Source: Stagnihabitans sp038231395
Lineage (GTDB): Bacteria; Pseudomonadota; Alphaproteobacteria; Rhodobacterales; Rhodobacteraceae
Assembly (NCBI GenBank): GCA_038231395.1
Contig: JBBRLL010000007.1
Span: forward strand, 44,382 to 108,381
DNA: 64,000 nucleotides
Direction: 5' to 3'
The notes beneath the pieces were generated by a model. It did no database searches, had not been told where the DNA came from, and saw nothing but the letters and a program-made list of their open reading frames with translations. This document shows positions 1 to 8,611 of this stretch, one piece after another (the stretch's first letter is position 1; each line of letters begins with the position of its first letter). The translations under genes and the position numbers were made by a program.

Positions 1-641
1 TCAAACGCCATCATCTGTTCGGCCCGCTCAAAGTCGCCGGGAAAGGTCAGCTTCAGGTTGGCCTCGCTGCCCTCGACCATCACCACGTCAAGCCCCGCCG
101 CCCGCGCCACCGCCACGTCATCCGCAGCCTCACCGGCAAAGGCGCGATAAGCGGCGAGGATCGCCTCAAACCCGAAGCCCTGCGGTGTCTGGGCGCGAAA
201 CAACCCCGTACGGTCGCGGGTGCCGGTGACCAGCCCGGAGGCCCCGGTCCACAAAGCATCGGTGACCGCCAAAGCAGGGGCCGCGCCCACCGTGTCCTGC
301 AACGCCGCCAACACGCGGGCCACCACCGCCGCCGAAACCATCGGACGTGCGGCGTCATGGATCAACACGCGGGTGACACCCTGGCCTGCCAAAGCCTCCA
401 GCGCGTTGCGGACCGAGGCAGTGCGGTTCGCCCCCCCCTCCACCAGCAGGGCGTCGCTTGCCGCAGCCACCGCCAGATCCCAGTCCTCGCGATGAACCAC
501 CAGCACCCGCCGCAATCCGGCAAAGGCGTCCAAAGCATGCGCGACCACAGGCCGCCCGGCCAGCATCCGCCATTGCTTGGGGACGCCGCCGCCGGCCCTT
601 GCCCCGCGTCCTGCGGCCACGATGATTGCGGCTGTCGTCAT
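1..641 (-). CDS. ispD: IspD, 2-C-methyl-D-erythritol 4-phosphate cytidylyltransferase (N-terminal part, probably IspDF fusion; runs off window)
   Basis: This enzyme converts MEP and CTP to CDP-ME in the non-mevalonate isoprenoid pathway in the cytoplasm. Reading from the ATG at 641 gives 213 codons without a stop before the window edge. The N-terminus has the nucleotide-binding signature AAGRGARAGGGVPKQW (residues 9-24, with conserved R15 and K22), then NRTASVRNAL (72-81), HDAARP (95-100), QTPQGF (151-156) and NLKLTFPGDFERAE near 195-208, which is the normal C-terminal end of an IspD domain. No stop follows that motif inside the window. This fits the alphaproteobacterial IspDF fusion, but the IspF half is not visible. 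AGGTG lies just upstream of the start. It is divergent from nifR3, an arrangement common in Rhodobacteraceae. Confidence 0.93.
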   Translation of the reverse strand, partial: MTTAAIIVAAGRGARAGGGVPKQWRMLAGRPVVAHALDAFAGLRRVLVVHREDWDLAVAAASDALLVEGGANRTASVRNALEALAGQGVTRVLIHDAARPMVSAAVVARVLAALQDTVGAAPALAVTDALWTGASGLVTGTRDRTGLFRAQTPQGFGFEAILAAYRAFAGEAADDVAVARAAGLDVVMVEGSEANLKLTFPGDFERAEQMMAF

Positions 642-968
642 GTCACCTGCCCTTTTTAAAAGCTTTAACGGAAATGGTGCACAGATGGAAACCATGGATC
701 GAATTGCGGCGACGGACCCGCCGTCAGAAATGGCCAGACTGCGGAGCGGGGCAGTTGGCGAGGCTCAAAGGCCAACGGCGCCGGGCGGACCGCGAATGTC
801 CAAACTTGCTGTGGTGCGCCATGGTTAAAGCCTGTAAACCGCTGATTGGCTCCAAAGAGCGCCTATAATTTAATCAATGCCCGAATTTGAGGCAATAACT
901 CGCCCGCTTCCCTTTGCCATTCAGCCGCCTCCGCCTTACCTACTGAAGATGCTCATGAGGAGTTATTT
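642..968. promoter_or_regulatory. Divergent intergenic region between ispD and nifR3, with candidate promoter
   Basis: These 327 bases contain no convincing gene. On the plus strand a perfect TATAAT lies at 864-869, without a good -35 at 16-18 bases. Just downstream is an imperfect inverted repeat TGCCCGAATTTGAGGCA (878-894, outer arms TGCC/GGCA), positioned near the expected transcription start. It could be an operator for the nifR3-ntr operon, possibly autoregulatory; this is inference. AGGAG at 958-962 is the ribosome binding site of nifR3. Confidence 0.35.
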
Positions 969-1958
969 GTGCCGTCCGATCCGCTTTCCCTTGACCCACC
1001 GGTGATCCTCGCCCCGATGGCGGGTATCACGGACCTGCCGTGGCGGCGGGTGGTGGCGGGATTCGGGGCGGGTCTGGTGGTGTCCGAAATGGTCGCCTCG
1101 GAAGAGGTGATGCGCAACACCCCCGAAATGCGCGCGCGCGCCACTGTGGATTTGGCCGAACTGGGCTTTACCGAAGCGCATACTGCCGTGCAGCTGGTCG
1201 GGCGTGAAGCCTATTGGATGGCCGAAGCGGCCCGCTTTGTGGCAGGGCAGGGCGCACGGGTGATCGACATCAACATGGGGTGTCCGTCCAAACGAGTGAC
1301 CACTGGCGCTTGCGGGTCCGCCCTGTTGCGCGATCTGGACCACGCGCTGCGGTTGATCGAGGCTGTGGTGGGCGCGGTTTCGGTGCCGGTGACGCTGAAA
1401 ACCCGGCTGGGTTGGGATGACGCCAGCCTGAACGCGCCAGAGCTTGCCAAACGGGCCGAAGCGGCCGGGATCAGGATGATCACGATCCACGGGCGCACAC
1501 GGTGCCAGATGTACAAAGGCACGGCCAACTGGGCGGCGATCCGGGCGGTCAAGGACGCGGTGACCATTCCGGTGATTGCCAATGGTGATATTGTCGATGC
1601 GGGCACGGCTGCGGCGGCTTTGGCGGCCTCGGGGGCCAATGGCGTGATGATCGGGCGCGGGGCGCAGGGCGCGCCTTGGCGGCTGGCAGAGATATCGCAC
1701 GAATTGCACGGAACGCCTGCGCCTGTGGTGCCACGGGGGGCAGCTTTGGCGGGGTTGGTTTGCGCGCATTACGAGGCGATGCTGTCGTTTTACGGCACCA
1801 CTCTGGGCTCCCGTTGCGCCCGCAAACATCTGGGCTGGTATCTGGAGGCGGCGGGGCTGGCCGATTTCCGCGATCAATTGTTGCTCAATGACAATCCGCG
1901 CCAGGTGCTGCACCTGATCGACCGCGTATTCTCGCAGTCCGAAAGGCAGGCCGCATGA
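969..1958 (+). CDS. dusB: tRNA-dihydrouridine synthase DusB (NifR3)
   Basis: This is an FMN-dependent reductase that converts specific uridines in the tRNA D-loop to dihydrouridine. The protein has 329 residues, normal for the family. The N-terminal LAPMAGITDLPWR (14-26) is the FMN-binding start of the TIM barrel. MGCPSKRV (103-110) carries the catalytic Cys105. HGRTRCQMYKG is the typical DusB motif, and GVMIGRGAQG is a phosphate-binding segment. The start is GTG, chosen because AGGAG lies seven bases upstream and no in-frame ATG precedes it. The stop overlaps the ntrB start (ATGA). Promoter-proximal placement before ntrBC is the classical nifR3-ntrB-ntrC arrangement of Rhodobacter capsulatus. 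Confidence 0.96.
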   Translation: MPSDPLSLDPPVILAPMAGITDLPWRRVVAGFGAGLVVSEMVASEEVMRNTPEMRARATVDLAELGFTEAHTAVQLVGREAYWMAEAARFVAGQGARVIDINMGCPSKRVTTGACGSALLRDLDHALRLIEAVVGAVSVPVTLKTRLGWDDASLNAPELAKRAEAAGIRMITIHGRTRCQMYKGTANWAAIRAVKDAVTIPVIANGDIVDAGTAAAALAASGANGVMIGRGAQGAPWRLAEISHELHGTPAPVVPRGAALAGLVCAHYEAMLSFYGTTLGSRCARKHLGWYLEAAGLADFRDQLLLNDNPRQVLHLIDRVFSQSERQAA

Positions 1959-3130
1959 CCATTTTTCCCTCGTTTGAGGTGATCTGGGCCTCTTTGCCGA
2001 TGCCAGCGCTGGTGATCGGCAAGACTGACCTCATTCTTGCGGCCAATGCAGCGGCGGAGACCTTTCTGAACACCTCTGCCAAGACCCTTAGCGGGCAAAG
2101 CGTCACCGAAAAGCTGCTGGTGGATGTGGACATTCTGGACGCCCTGACCCGGTCACGCGCCAATCAGGCGGTGGTCAACATCAATGACGTCCGGGTTGCC
2201 GCTTTTGACCGCGTGACACAACACTGCCTGATCCAGATTGCCCCTTTGCAGGACACCGTCGATCAGGTGCTGATCCTGATTTCTCCGCGTGAGATGGCGG
2301 ACCGGATGGGACGCGCGCGCAACGCCTCCTCTGCTGCCAAATCGGCGATCGGCATGGCGGAGATGCTGGCGCATGAGATCAAGAACCCACTTGCCGGGAT
2401 TTCGGGGGCTGCACAACTGCTGTCGATGAACCTGAAGCCGGAAGACCGCGAGATGACCGATCTGATCGTGGAAGAAACCCGGCGTATCGTCAAATTGCTG
2501 GAGCAGGTTGAACAGTTCGGCAACCTGCGCCCGCCGGACCGGCGCGCCGTCAACATTCATGACGCTTTGGACCGCGCCCGCCGCTCTGCCCAAGTCGGTT
2601 ATGCCAGCCACATGATGATTGTTGAGGATTACGACCCCTCGTTGCCGTCGACCTGGGCCGACCCCGATCAGCTGATGCAGGTGTTCCTGAACCTGATCAA
2701 AAACGCCACCGAAGCCGCCCGTGACCGCCGGGGTACGATCCGGTTGCGGACGTTTTACGATCTGGCGCTGCGGCTGCGGCGCAAGGACGGCACCGGCGCA
2801 CTGCTGCCCTTGCAAGTGGAAATCATAGATGACGGCCCGGGGATTTCGCCCGACATTGCCGCCGACATTTTTGAGCCCTTTGTGTCGGGGCGTGAGAATG
2901 GCACGGGGTTGGGTCTGGCCCTCGTCTCCAAGATCATCACGGACCATGGTGGCTTGATCGGGGTGGAATCGACGCCGGGGCGCACCGTGTTCCGCCTGTC
3001 ATTGCCGCTTGCCCCGAAAGACACGATGACGCCGGAACAGTCGGAGGCCGAAAAGTTTGCGGCCAAAAAATTGGCGCCCGAAAAAGTGCAGGCTGCAAAA
3101 TTGTTGAATGAGAAGTTGAAGGAGAAGTAG
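1955..3130 (+). CDS. ntrB: Nitrogen regulation sensor histidine kinase/phosphatase NtrB
   Basis: A cytoplasmic kinase that phosphorylates or dephosphorylates NtrC in response to PII signalling. It has 391 residues and no membrane segment. Residues about 10-110 form a PAS-like sensor domain. The H-box AHEIKNPLAGIS has phospho-acceptor His140. The N-box is FLNLIKNATEAA (Asn250). The G boxes are DDGPGI (292-297) and GTGLGL (316-321). The body ends at about residue 355 as usual, but a Lys/Glu/Ala-rich tail of some 35 residues follows (MTPEQSEAEKFAAKKL...), which I do not associate with NtrB; it is probably helical and charged. The start overlaps the dusB stop and the ntrC start follows after one base, so the three genes are tightly coupled. 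Confidence 0.96.
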   Translation: MTIFPSFEVIWASLPMPALVIGKTDLILAANAAAETFLNTSAKTLSGQSVTEKLLVDVDILDALTRSRANQAVVNINDVRVAAFDRVTQHCLIQIAPLQDTVDQVLILISPREMADRMGRARNASSAAKSAIGMAEMLAHEIKNPLAGISGAAQLLSMNLKPEDREMTDLIVEETRRIVKLLEQVEQFGNLRPPDRRAVNIHDALDRARRSAQVGYASHMMIVEDYDPSLPSTWADPDQLMQVFLNLIKNATEAARDRRGTIRLRTFYDLALRLRRKDGTGALLPLQVEIIDDGPGISPDIAADIFEPFVSGRENGTGLGLALVSKIITDHGGLIGVESTPGRTVFRLSLPLAPKDTMTPEQSEAEKFAAKKLAPEKVQAAKLLNEKLKEK

Positions 3131-3131
3131 G

Positions 3132-4502
3132 ATGGATGGCACTGTTCTGGTCGCAGATGACGACCGCACGATCCGCACGGTGCTGACGCAGGCATTGACG
3201 CGTGCAGGCTGCAAGGTCCACGCGACCTCCAGCCTAATGACGCTGATGCGGTGGGTGGAAGAGGGCAAGGGCGACCTGGTGATTTCCGACGTCATCATGC
3301 CCGATGGGAATGGGCTGGAGGCTTTGCCGCGCATCAGCCGCATCCGCCCCGGCCTGCCGGTGATCGTGATCTCGGCGCAGAACACCATCATGACGGCGAT
3401 ACAGGCGGCCGAAGCGGAGGCGTTTGACTACCTGCCCAAACCCTTTGACCTGCCTGACCTGATGAAACGCTCTGCCCGCGCGCTGGATCATAAGCGCAGG
3501 GTGGCTGCGGCGGTGGTGAACCCGGTGCGAGAGCCGGGCGAAGATCTGCCTTTGGTGGGGCGCACGGCCTCGATGCAGGCCCTGTACCGGCTGGTGGCCA
3601 AGGTGATGAACACCGACCTGCCCGTGTTGATCACCGGCGAATCAGGGACCGGTAAAAGCCTGATTGCGCGGGCGATCCATGATTTCTCGGATCGCCGCTC
3701 GCAGCCCTTTGTTGTGGCACAGGCAGCGGATCTGGGCGGCGTTGACGGGATTGCCTCGCTCGTGGCCAAGGCGCGCGGCGGTACTTTGCTCATCGACGAA
3801 GTGGCGGACTTTGACGAGGACGGGCAGGCGCGACTGGTGCGGATGCTGGATGTGGCCGACGACCACGCGCCACGGGTTCTGGCCACCTCGCAAGCCGATC
3901 TGTCCCAGAAGGTTGAAGAGGGCAAGCTGCGCAAGGACCTGTTCTACCGGCTGGGCGGCGTCAGTTTCAACGTCCCGCCCTTGCGCGAACGGGTTGAGGA
4001 TATCAACCTGCTTGCCGACCATTTCATGACACGGGGCGAGCGCGAGATTGGCACGGTGCGCAGGCTGTCCACCGAGGCCCGCAACATCCTGCGCGCCTTT
4101 CCGTGGCCGGGCAATGTGCGCCAGCTGGAAAACGTTCTGAAACGGCTGCTGGTCACCTCTTCGGAGCCTGACATTGGCGGACCGGAACTTGAATCCGCCC
4201 TTGGTGGGCCACAAACCGCCGAACCGGCGCGGGCGGGTGCAGTAGAGAATGAGAAACTTTCGCAATCCGTCGCCCGCCACCTGAAGCGCTATTTCGACCT
4301 GCACAACGGGCAATTGCCGCCAAATGGCGTCTACGACAGGATTTTGCGCGAGGTAGAGTTGCCTTTGATCGAAATTGCGCTGGATGCCACCGCGGGCAAT
4401 CAAGCTAAATGTGCCGATCTTTTGGGGATCAATCGCAATACTTTGCGCAAGAAGATCACAGACCTCGATATCCGCGTGACTCGCCGCCGCAAGCTGATGT
4501 AA
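3132..4502 (+). CDS. ntrC: Nitrogen regulation response regulator NtrC lacking the GAFTGA loop
   Basis: A DNA-binding regulator of nitrogen assimilation genes, phosphorylated by NtrB. The receiver domain (1-125) has Asp53 in ISDVIMPDG and the conserved Lys in YLPKPFD. The AAA+ domain has Walker A GESGTGKS (169-176) and Walker B GGTLLIDEV (216-224). The Fis-type helix-turn-helix is near 418-450 (QAKCADLLGINRNTLRKK). Between the Walker motifs the sequence runs AQAADLGGVDGIASLVAKAR, so the GAFTGA loop that contacts sigma-54 in typical NtrC is absent, and the segment is shorter than usual. The R. capsulatus NtrC also lacks this loop and activates sigma-70 polymerase; this protein very probably works the same way. 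Confidence 0.96.
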   Translation: MDGTVLVADDDRTIRTVLTQALTRAGCKVHATSSLMTLMRWVEEGKGDLVISDVIMPDGNGLEALPRISRIRPGLPVIVISAQNTIMTAIQAAEAEAFDYLPKPFDLPDLMKRSARALDHKRRVAAAVVNPVREPGEDLPLVGRTASMQALYRLVAKVMNTDLPVLITGESGTGKSLIARAIHDFSDRRSQPFVVAQAADLGGVDGIASLVAKARGGTLLIDEVADFDEDGQARLVRMLDVADDHAPRVLATSQADLSQKVEEGKLRKDLFYRLGGVSFNVPPLRERVEDINLLADHFMTRGEREIGTVRRLSTEARNILRAFPWPGNVRQLENVLKRLLVTSSEPDIGGPELESALGGPQTAEPARAGAVENEKLSQSVARHLKRYFDLHNGQLPPNGVYDRILREVELPLIEIALDATAGNQAKCADLLGINRNTLRKKITDLDIRVTRRRKLM

Positions 4503-4598
4503 TAAAGCAACAGCAGAGTGTCACGGGCGTAGCGTCGCTTGAAAGGCACCGGGTGTGGCGGGCAGGACGCAGGTTCGGCCCCTTGGTAGGGTTGAATT

Positions 4599-6866
4599 TT
4601 GGTTCAAGAGGCAGGCGTTTCCTGGTGGCTGATGGGCGTGTCGCGGTTTCGGCGGCAACGGCAGGTGCAAACCGGCATGACGCTCGGTTTGGTGTTTTTG
4701 GGCCCGCTGATGGCGGTGGCCACCTTTCTGGCCTTGGGCCCGCTGAACCAGACCGCATCGTCAAACGGACTGCGGCTGACCTTGCTGGCCGATCTGGTCT
4801 ATGTGCTGGTGCTGGCAGCGCTGGTCTTGCGGCGCGTGGTCCAGATGGTGTCAGACCGCAGAAGCCAGTCGGCGGGCTCCCGGCTGCACCTCCGCCTGAC
4901 CGGGGTGTTTGCCATTGTGGCCCTGATTCCCACGGTTCTGGTCGCCGTTTTTGGCGTGCTGACGGTGAACATCGGGCTGGAGGGCTGGTTTTCCGACCGG
5001 GTCCGTTCGGTCGTCGGCGCGTCGCTGGAGGCGGCGCAGGCTTATGAGGTGGAGCAGTCGTCGACCCTGACGCAGGATGTGCAGACCTTGGCGACCTACC
5101 TCATGCAGACCAAAGCGCAGGATTTTCTGGTCGATGACGGGGCGATCCGGCCCATTTTGGCGCAAGGTCAGGCAGCTATTCAGCGCGGGCTGAAGGAAGT
5201 CTACCTGATCACCGCGACCGGAGCGCTGAAAACCCGGGGCGAAAAAAGCTATCTTTTCAACTTCGTGAGGCCCACTGACGCGCAAATGGCACAGGCGCAG
5301 TCCGGTGGTGTGGTTTTAATCGAGGACTGGCCCAATTCTGAGTTGCGGGCCTTGGTTCGGTTGCCGAATTTTCCGGACCGCCTGCTTTACGTCTCTCGCA
5401 AGGTCGATGGCAAGATTTTGGGTCTGTTGGACGAGACGCAACAGACCGCCTCGCTTTACCAACAGCTGGAAAGTGACCGGGGCAAAATTCTGTTCAATTT
5501 CGGCCTGTTATACCTCGGCTTTGCGGTAATCCTGATCATCGCCGCCGTGTGGGGCGGCCTGTGGTTTGCCGAACGGCTGGCGCGTCCTGTCGGGCGTTTG
5601 GCCGGGGCTGCGCAACGTGTCGGTGCGGGTGATCTGGAAGTGCAGGTCGAAGAAGAGGAAAGCGATGACGAGATTTCGATGCTCGGCCGTCTGTTCAACC
5701 AGATGACCCGGCAATTGAAAGGTCAGCGTGAAGCGTTGATCGAAAGCCACGCGCAGACCGAAGCCCGGCGGCGGCTGTTTGATTCGGTGCTGTCCAACGT
5801 GACCGCCGGCGTGATTGGCTTGGATGCTTCGGGGCATATTGAATTCGTCAACCGGGCCGGAATGCGGATGCTGGACCTTGTGGCTGAACCCACGATGGAG
5901 ATGACGCTGTCGCAAGTGGTTCCGGAATTTTCCAGTCTTTTTGAACGGTTGCAGGCCGATACGGGTTCTCTTTTGCAAGACGAGGTTCGCATCTCACGTC
6001 GTGGTCGGCTTGAAAGCTTGTTGGTGCGGATGAGCGAGCGTTTGGGCGAAGACGGTGGGATTGAGGGCTTTGTGGTGGCGTTTGATGATGTGACGGAACT
6101 GGTTTCGGCGCAAAGGATGGCCGCTTGGGGCGACGTGGCGCGCCGTATCGCACATGAGATCAAAAACCCCCTCACCCCGATCAGGCTGTCGGCTGAGCGT
6201 ATCCGCCGAAAATACCGGACTCAGGTCGCTGACCCAGAGGATCTGGAGCAGTACACTGACATAATTGTCAGGCAAACCAATGATTTGCGGCGCATTGTTG
6301 ATGAGTTTTCCAAATTCGCCAGGATGCCGGAACCGGACCGTCGCGAAACCGACTTGACGGCTTTGGTCAAGGCCGCCGTGATGTTGCAGGAAAATGGCCA
6401 ACCTGACGTGACATTTCACACCGAACTGCCGGAAAGGCCGGATGTGATGGAGCTGGACGGCACGATGATCGGGCAGGCGATGATAAACCTGATCAAGAAC
6501 GCCGGAGAAGCCATTGAGGAACAAAGGGAAAAGTCGAAAAATCCATTCTTTGTTCCCGAAATTCACGTCAGCCTGCAAGCGTTTGATAGCCATTCGGTGA
6601 TCAAGATCGCTGACAACGGCACTGGTCTGCCACCTGACCGCAGCAGATTGTTCGAACCCTATGTTACCACACGCGAAAAGGGCACTGGCCTTGGCCTGCC
6701 CATCGTCAAAAAGATCATCGAGGAACACGGCGGGACGCTGAACCTTTCGGACGCGCCCGTTTTCGCCGGCAATGACCATGCGGGTGCTTTGGCAGAAATT
6801 CGGCTGCCAAGGGCCACAAGGTCAAAATCCGTTGCCGGACGCAATCAAGCCCAGGGGGTACTATGA
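4599..6866 (+). CDS. ntrY: Membrane sensor histidine kinase NtrY
   Basis: A transmembrane kinase partner of NtrX, linked to nitrogen, redox and envelope responses in alphaproteobacteria. Numbered from the TTG, there are three N-terminal membrane helices (about 29-48, 63-81, 101-125), a periplasmic region, a fourth helix near 300-322 (LYLGFAVILIIAAVWGGLWF), a HAMP domain, a PAS domain (about 390-480), a HisKA domain with His519 in AHEIKNPLTP, then an ATPase domain with NLIKNAGEA, DNGTGLPP and GTGLGLPIV. The start is uncertain: TTG at 4599 has a weak TAGGG upstream, while ATG at 4632 (MGVSRFRRQ) is a good alternative. The stop overlaps the ntrX start (ATGA). Confidence 0.93.
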   Translation: MVQEAGVSWWLMGVSRFRRQRQVQTGMTLGLVFLGPLMAVATFLALGPLNQTASSNGLRLTLLADLVYVLVLAALVLRRVVQMVSDRRSQSAGSRLHLRLTGVFAIVALIPTVLVAVFGVLTVNIGLEGWFSDRVRSVVGASLEAAQAYEVEQSSTLTQDVQTLATYLMQTKAQDFLVDDGAIRPILAQGQAAIQRGLKEVYLITATGALKTRGEKSYLFNFVRPTDAQMAQAQSGGVVLIEDWPNSELRALVRLPNFPDRLLYVSRKVDGKILGLLDETQQTASLYQQLESDRGKILFNFGLLYLGFAVILIIAAVWGGLWFAERLARPVGRLAGAAQRVGAGDLEVQVEEEESDDEISMLGRLFNQMTRQLKGQREALIESHAQTEARRRLFDSVLSNVTAGVIGLDASGHIEFVNRAGMRMLDLVAEPTMEMTLSQVVPEFSSLFERLQADTGSLLQDEVRISRRGRLESLLVRMSERLGEDGGIEGFVVAFDDVTELVSAQRMAAWGDVARRIAHEIKNPLTPIRLSAERIRRKYRTQVADPEDLEQYTDIIVRQTNDLRRIVDEFSKFARMPEPDRRETDLTALVKAAVMLQENGQPDVTFHTELPERPDVMELDGTMIGQAMINLIKNAGEAIEEQREKSKNPFFVPEIHVSLQAFDSHSVIKIADNGTGLPPDRSRLFEPYVTTREKGTGLGLPIVKKIIEEHGGTLNLSDAPVFAGNDHAGALAEIRLPRATRSKSVAGRNQAQGVL

Positions 6867-8257
6867 GCAACATTCTGATCGTCGACGACGAAAGAGACAT
6901 CAGGGAACTGATCGGGGATATTCTGAAGGACGAAGGCTATGCCATTCGTCTTGCAGGAAATTCCGACGATTGCATGGCGGCGATCAACGACGAACTGCCC
7001 TCGCTGATCATCCTGGATATCTGGCTGAAAGACAGCCGGATGGATGGAATCGACATTCTGAAATCCGTCAAGCGCGACAATCCTGACGTGCCGGTGGTGA
7101 TCATCTCTGGCCACGGAAACATTGAAATTGCGGTCGCGGCAATCAAACAGGGGGCCTACGACTTTATCGAAAAGCCGTTCAACATTGATCAGTTGATGGT
7201 GGTGGTCAGCCGGGCGATGGAGACCGCGCGTCTGCGCCGCGAAAATGCCGAACTGCGGCGGCGTGATGTCACCTCCTCTGACATGCTTGGATCAAGTCCG
7301 GCCTTCAAGGGCTTGAAAGTGCAGTTGGAAAAGGTCACCAAGTCGAATGGTCGGGTGATGCTTTCGGGGCCTGCGGGCTCTGGCAAGGAACTGGCGGCGC
7401 GGTTCATTCACGCCAATTCCAACCGGGCCTCTGCGCCCTTCGTCTCGGTTTCCTCGGCAACGGTGGAACCCGAGCGGATGGAGGAGGTTCTGTTTGGACG
7501 CGAAACCAGCGAAAGGGGCGTTGAAAAAGGCCTGTTGGAACAAGCGCATGGCGGCGTGGTCTATTTCGATGAAGTGGCTGATATGCCTTTGGGAACCCAG
7601 TCGAAAATCCTGCGCGTGCTGACCGAACAGCAGTTCACCCGGTCCGGCGGGTCCGACAAGGTTCGGGTCGACCTGAGGGTGATTTCTTCGACCTCACGTG
7701 ACCTTCGCGGCGAAATATCGCAAGGGCGCTTTCGGCAGGAATTGTATGACCGCCTGAACGTGGTGCCGATCCAGGTGCCCAGTCTGGAAGAGCGGCGCGA
7801 AGATATTCCGGAACTGACCAAGCATTTCATCGAGATGTTTCACCGCACCCAAGGTCTGCCGCAGCGGGTTCTGTCGCCGGAAGCCGAGGCGATGCTGCAA
7901 ACGATGGGATGGCCCGGCAACGTGCGCCAGTTGCGCAACGTGATTGAGCGGGTTTTGATTCTGGGCGATGGCGCGGGGCCGGTGGAGCCGCGTGAATTGC
8001 CGGGGCCGGAACCGGTCGGCGATTCGGGGCAACGGATGGTTTTGGGCGGTGCTATGGCCACTTTGCCGTTGCGTGATGCCCGCGAAGTGTTCGAGCGCGA
8101 ATATCTGCTTACCCAGATCAACCGGTTTGGCGGGAATATCTCCCGAACAGCAGGATTTGTCGGGATGGAACGGTCCGCGCTGCACCGCAAGCTCAAATCA
8201 TTGGGGGTTGTATCCTCCGGCAAGGGTCACGCAGGGGAGGCCGACGACGACGAGTAA
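6863..8257 (+). CDS. ntrX: Response regulator NtrX (AAA+ type, no GAFTGA)
   Basis: The cognate DNA-binding regulator of NtrY, 464 residues. The receiver domain has Asp52 in IILDIWLKDS and the conserved Lys in FIEKPFN. The AAA+ domain has Walker A GPAGSGKE (169-176) and Walker B GGVVYFDEV (230-238). Where sigma-54 activators have GAFTGA, this protein has LFGRETSERGVEKG (210-223), so a direct sigma-54 activating role is unlikely. The C-terminal Fis domain (FEREYLLTQINRFGG, ERSALHRKLKSLGV) binds DNA. A glycine and a glutamate replace two Walker A residues of NtrC, but the Lys is kept. It is followed by hfq after 120 bases, as in many alphaproteobacteria. Confidence 0.95.
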   Translation: MSNILIVDDERDIRELIGDILKDEGYAIRLAGNSDDCMAAINDELPSLIILDIWLKDSRMDGIDILKSVKRDNPDVPVVIISGHGNIEIAVAAIKQGAYDFIEKPFNIDQLMVVVSRAMETARLRRENAELRRRDVTSSDMLGSSPAFKGLKVQLEKVTKSNGRVMLSGPAGSGKELAARFIHANSNRASAPFVSVSSATVEPERMEEVLFGRETSERGVEKGLLEQAHGGVVYFDEVADMPLGTQSKILRVLTEQQFTRSGGSDKVRVDLRVISSTSRDLRGEISQGRFRQELYDRLNVVPIQVPSLEERREDIPELTKHFIEMFHRTQGLPQRVLSPEAEAMLQTMGWPGNVRQLRNVIERVLILGDGAGPVEPRELPGPEPVGDSGQRMVLGGAMATLPLRDAREVFEREYLLTQINRFGGNISRTAGFVGMERSALHRKLKSLGVVSSGKGHAGEADDDE

Positions 8258-8377
8258 ATTAACCACTGGAAACTGCCGAAATCAGCCGCCATACTCGCGA
8301 CGCGGCTGCCAAGACAGCCAAGGGACAGAACTAAAACAACAGACCCCCCGAGAACGACAAGAACAAGGGCTAGAAAA

Positions 8378-8611
8378 ATGGCTGCCGACAAGCAAAATTT
8401 GCAAGACGCGTTTCTGAACCATGTCCGCAAGGCCAAGGTTCCCGTGACGATTTTCCTGATCAATGGTGTGAAGTTGCAGGGCGTGATCACGTGGTTTGAC
8501 AACTTCTGCGTGCTTTTGCGCCGGGATGGCCAAAGCCAACTGGTCTATAAGCACGCGATTTCGACCATCATGCCGGGCGGTCCGATCAACCTGTACGAAG
8601 GCGAAGAGTGA
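8378..8611 (+). CDS. hfq: RNA chaperone Hfq
   Basis: A hexameric Sm-like protein that pairs small RNAs with mRNAs. The 77 residues contain the Sm1 core (LQDAFLNHVRKAKVPVTIFL, then NGVKLQGVITWFD) and the Sm2 motif YKHAISTIMP. The C-terminal tail is minimal (GGPINLYEGEE), typical of the short alphaproteobacterial Hfq. AAGGG about ten bases upstream of the ATG serves as the ribosome site. The last codon and stop overlap the hflX start (GTGA), so the two are translationally coupled, as in the classical hfq-hflX pair. Confidence 0.98.
   Translation: MAADKQNLQDAFLNHVRKAKVPVTIFLINGVKLQGVITWFDNFCVLLRRDGQSQLVYKHAISTIMPGGPINLYEGEE

Noticed and set aside
963..1913. Long open frame on the minus strand opposite dusB
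   Set aside because: It mirrors the dusB coding region in a high-GC genome; its composition (many His, Arg, Gln) is that of a reverse-strand shadow and no domain is seen.
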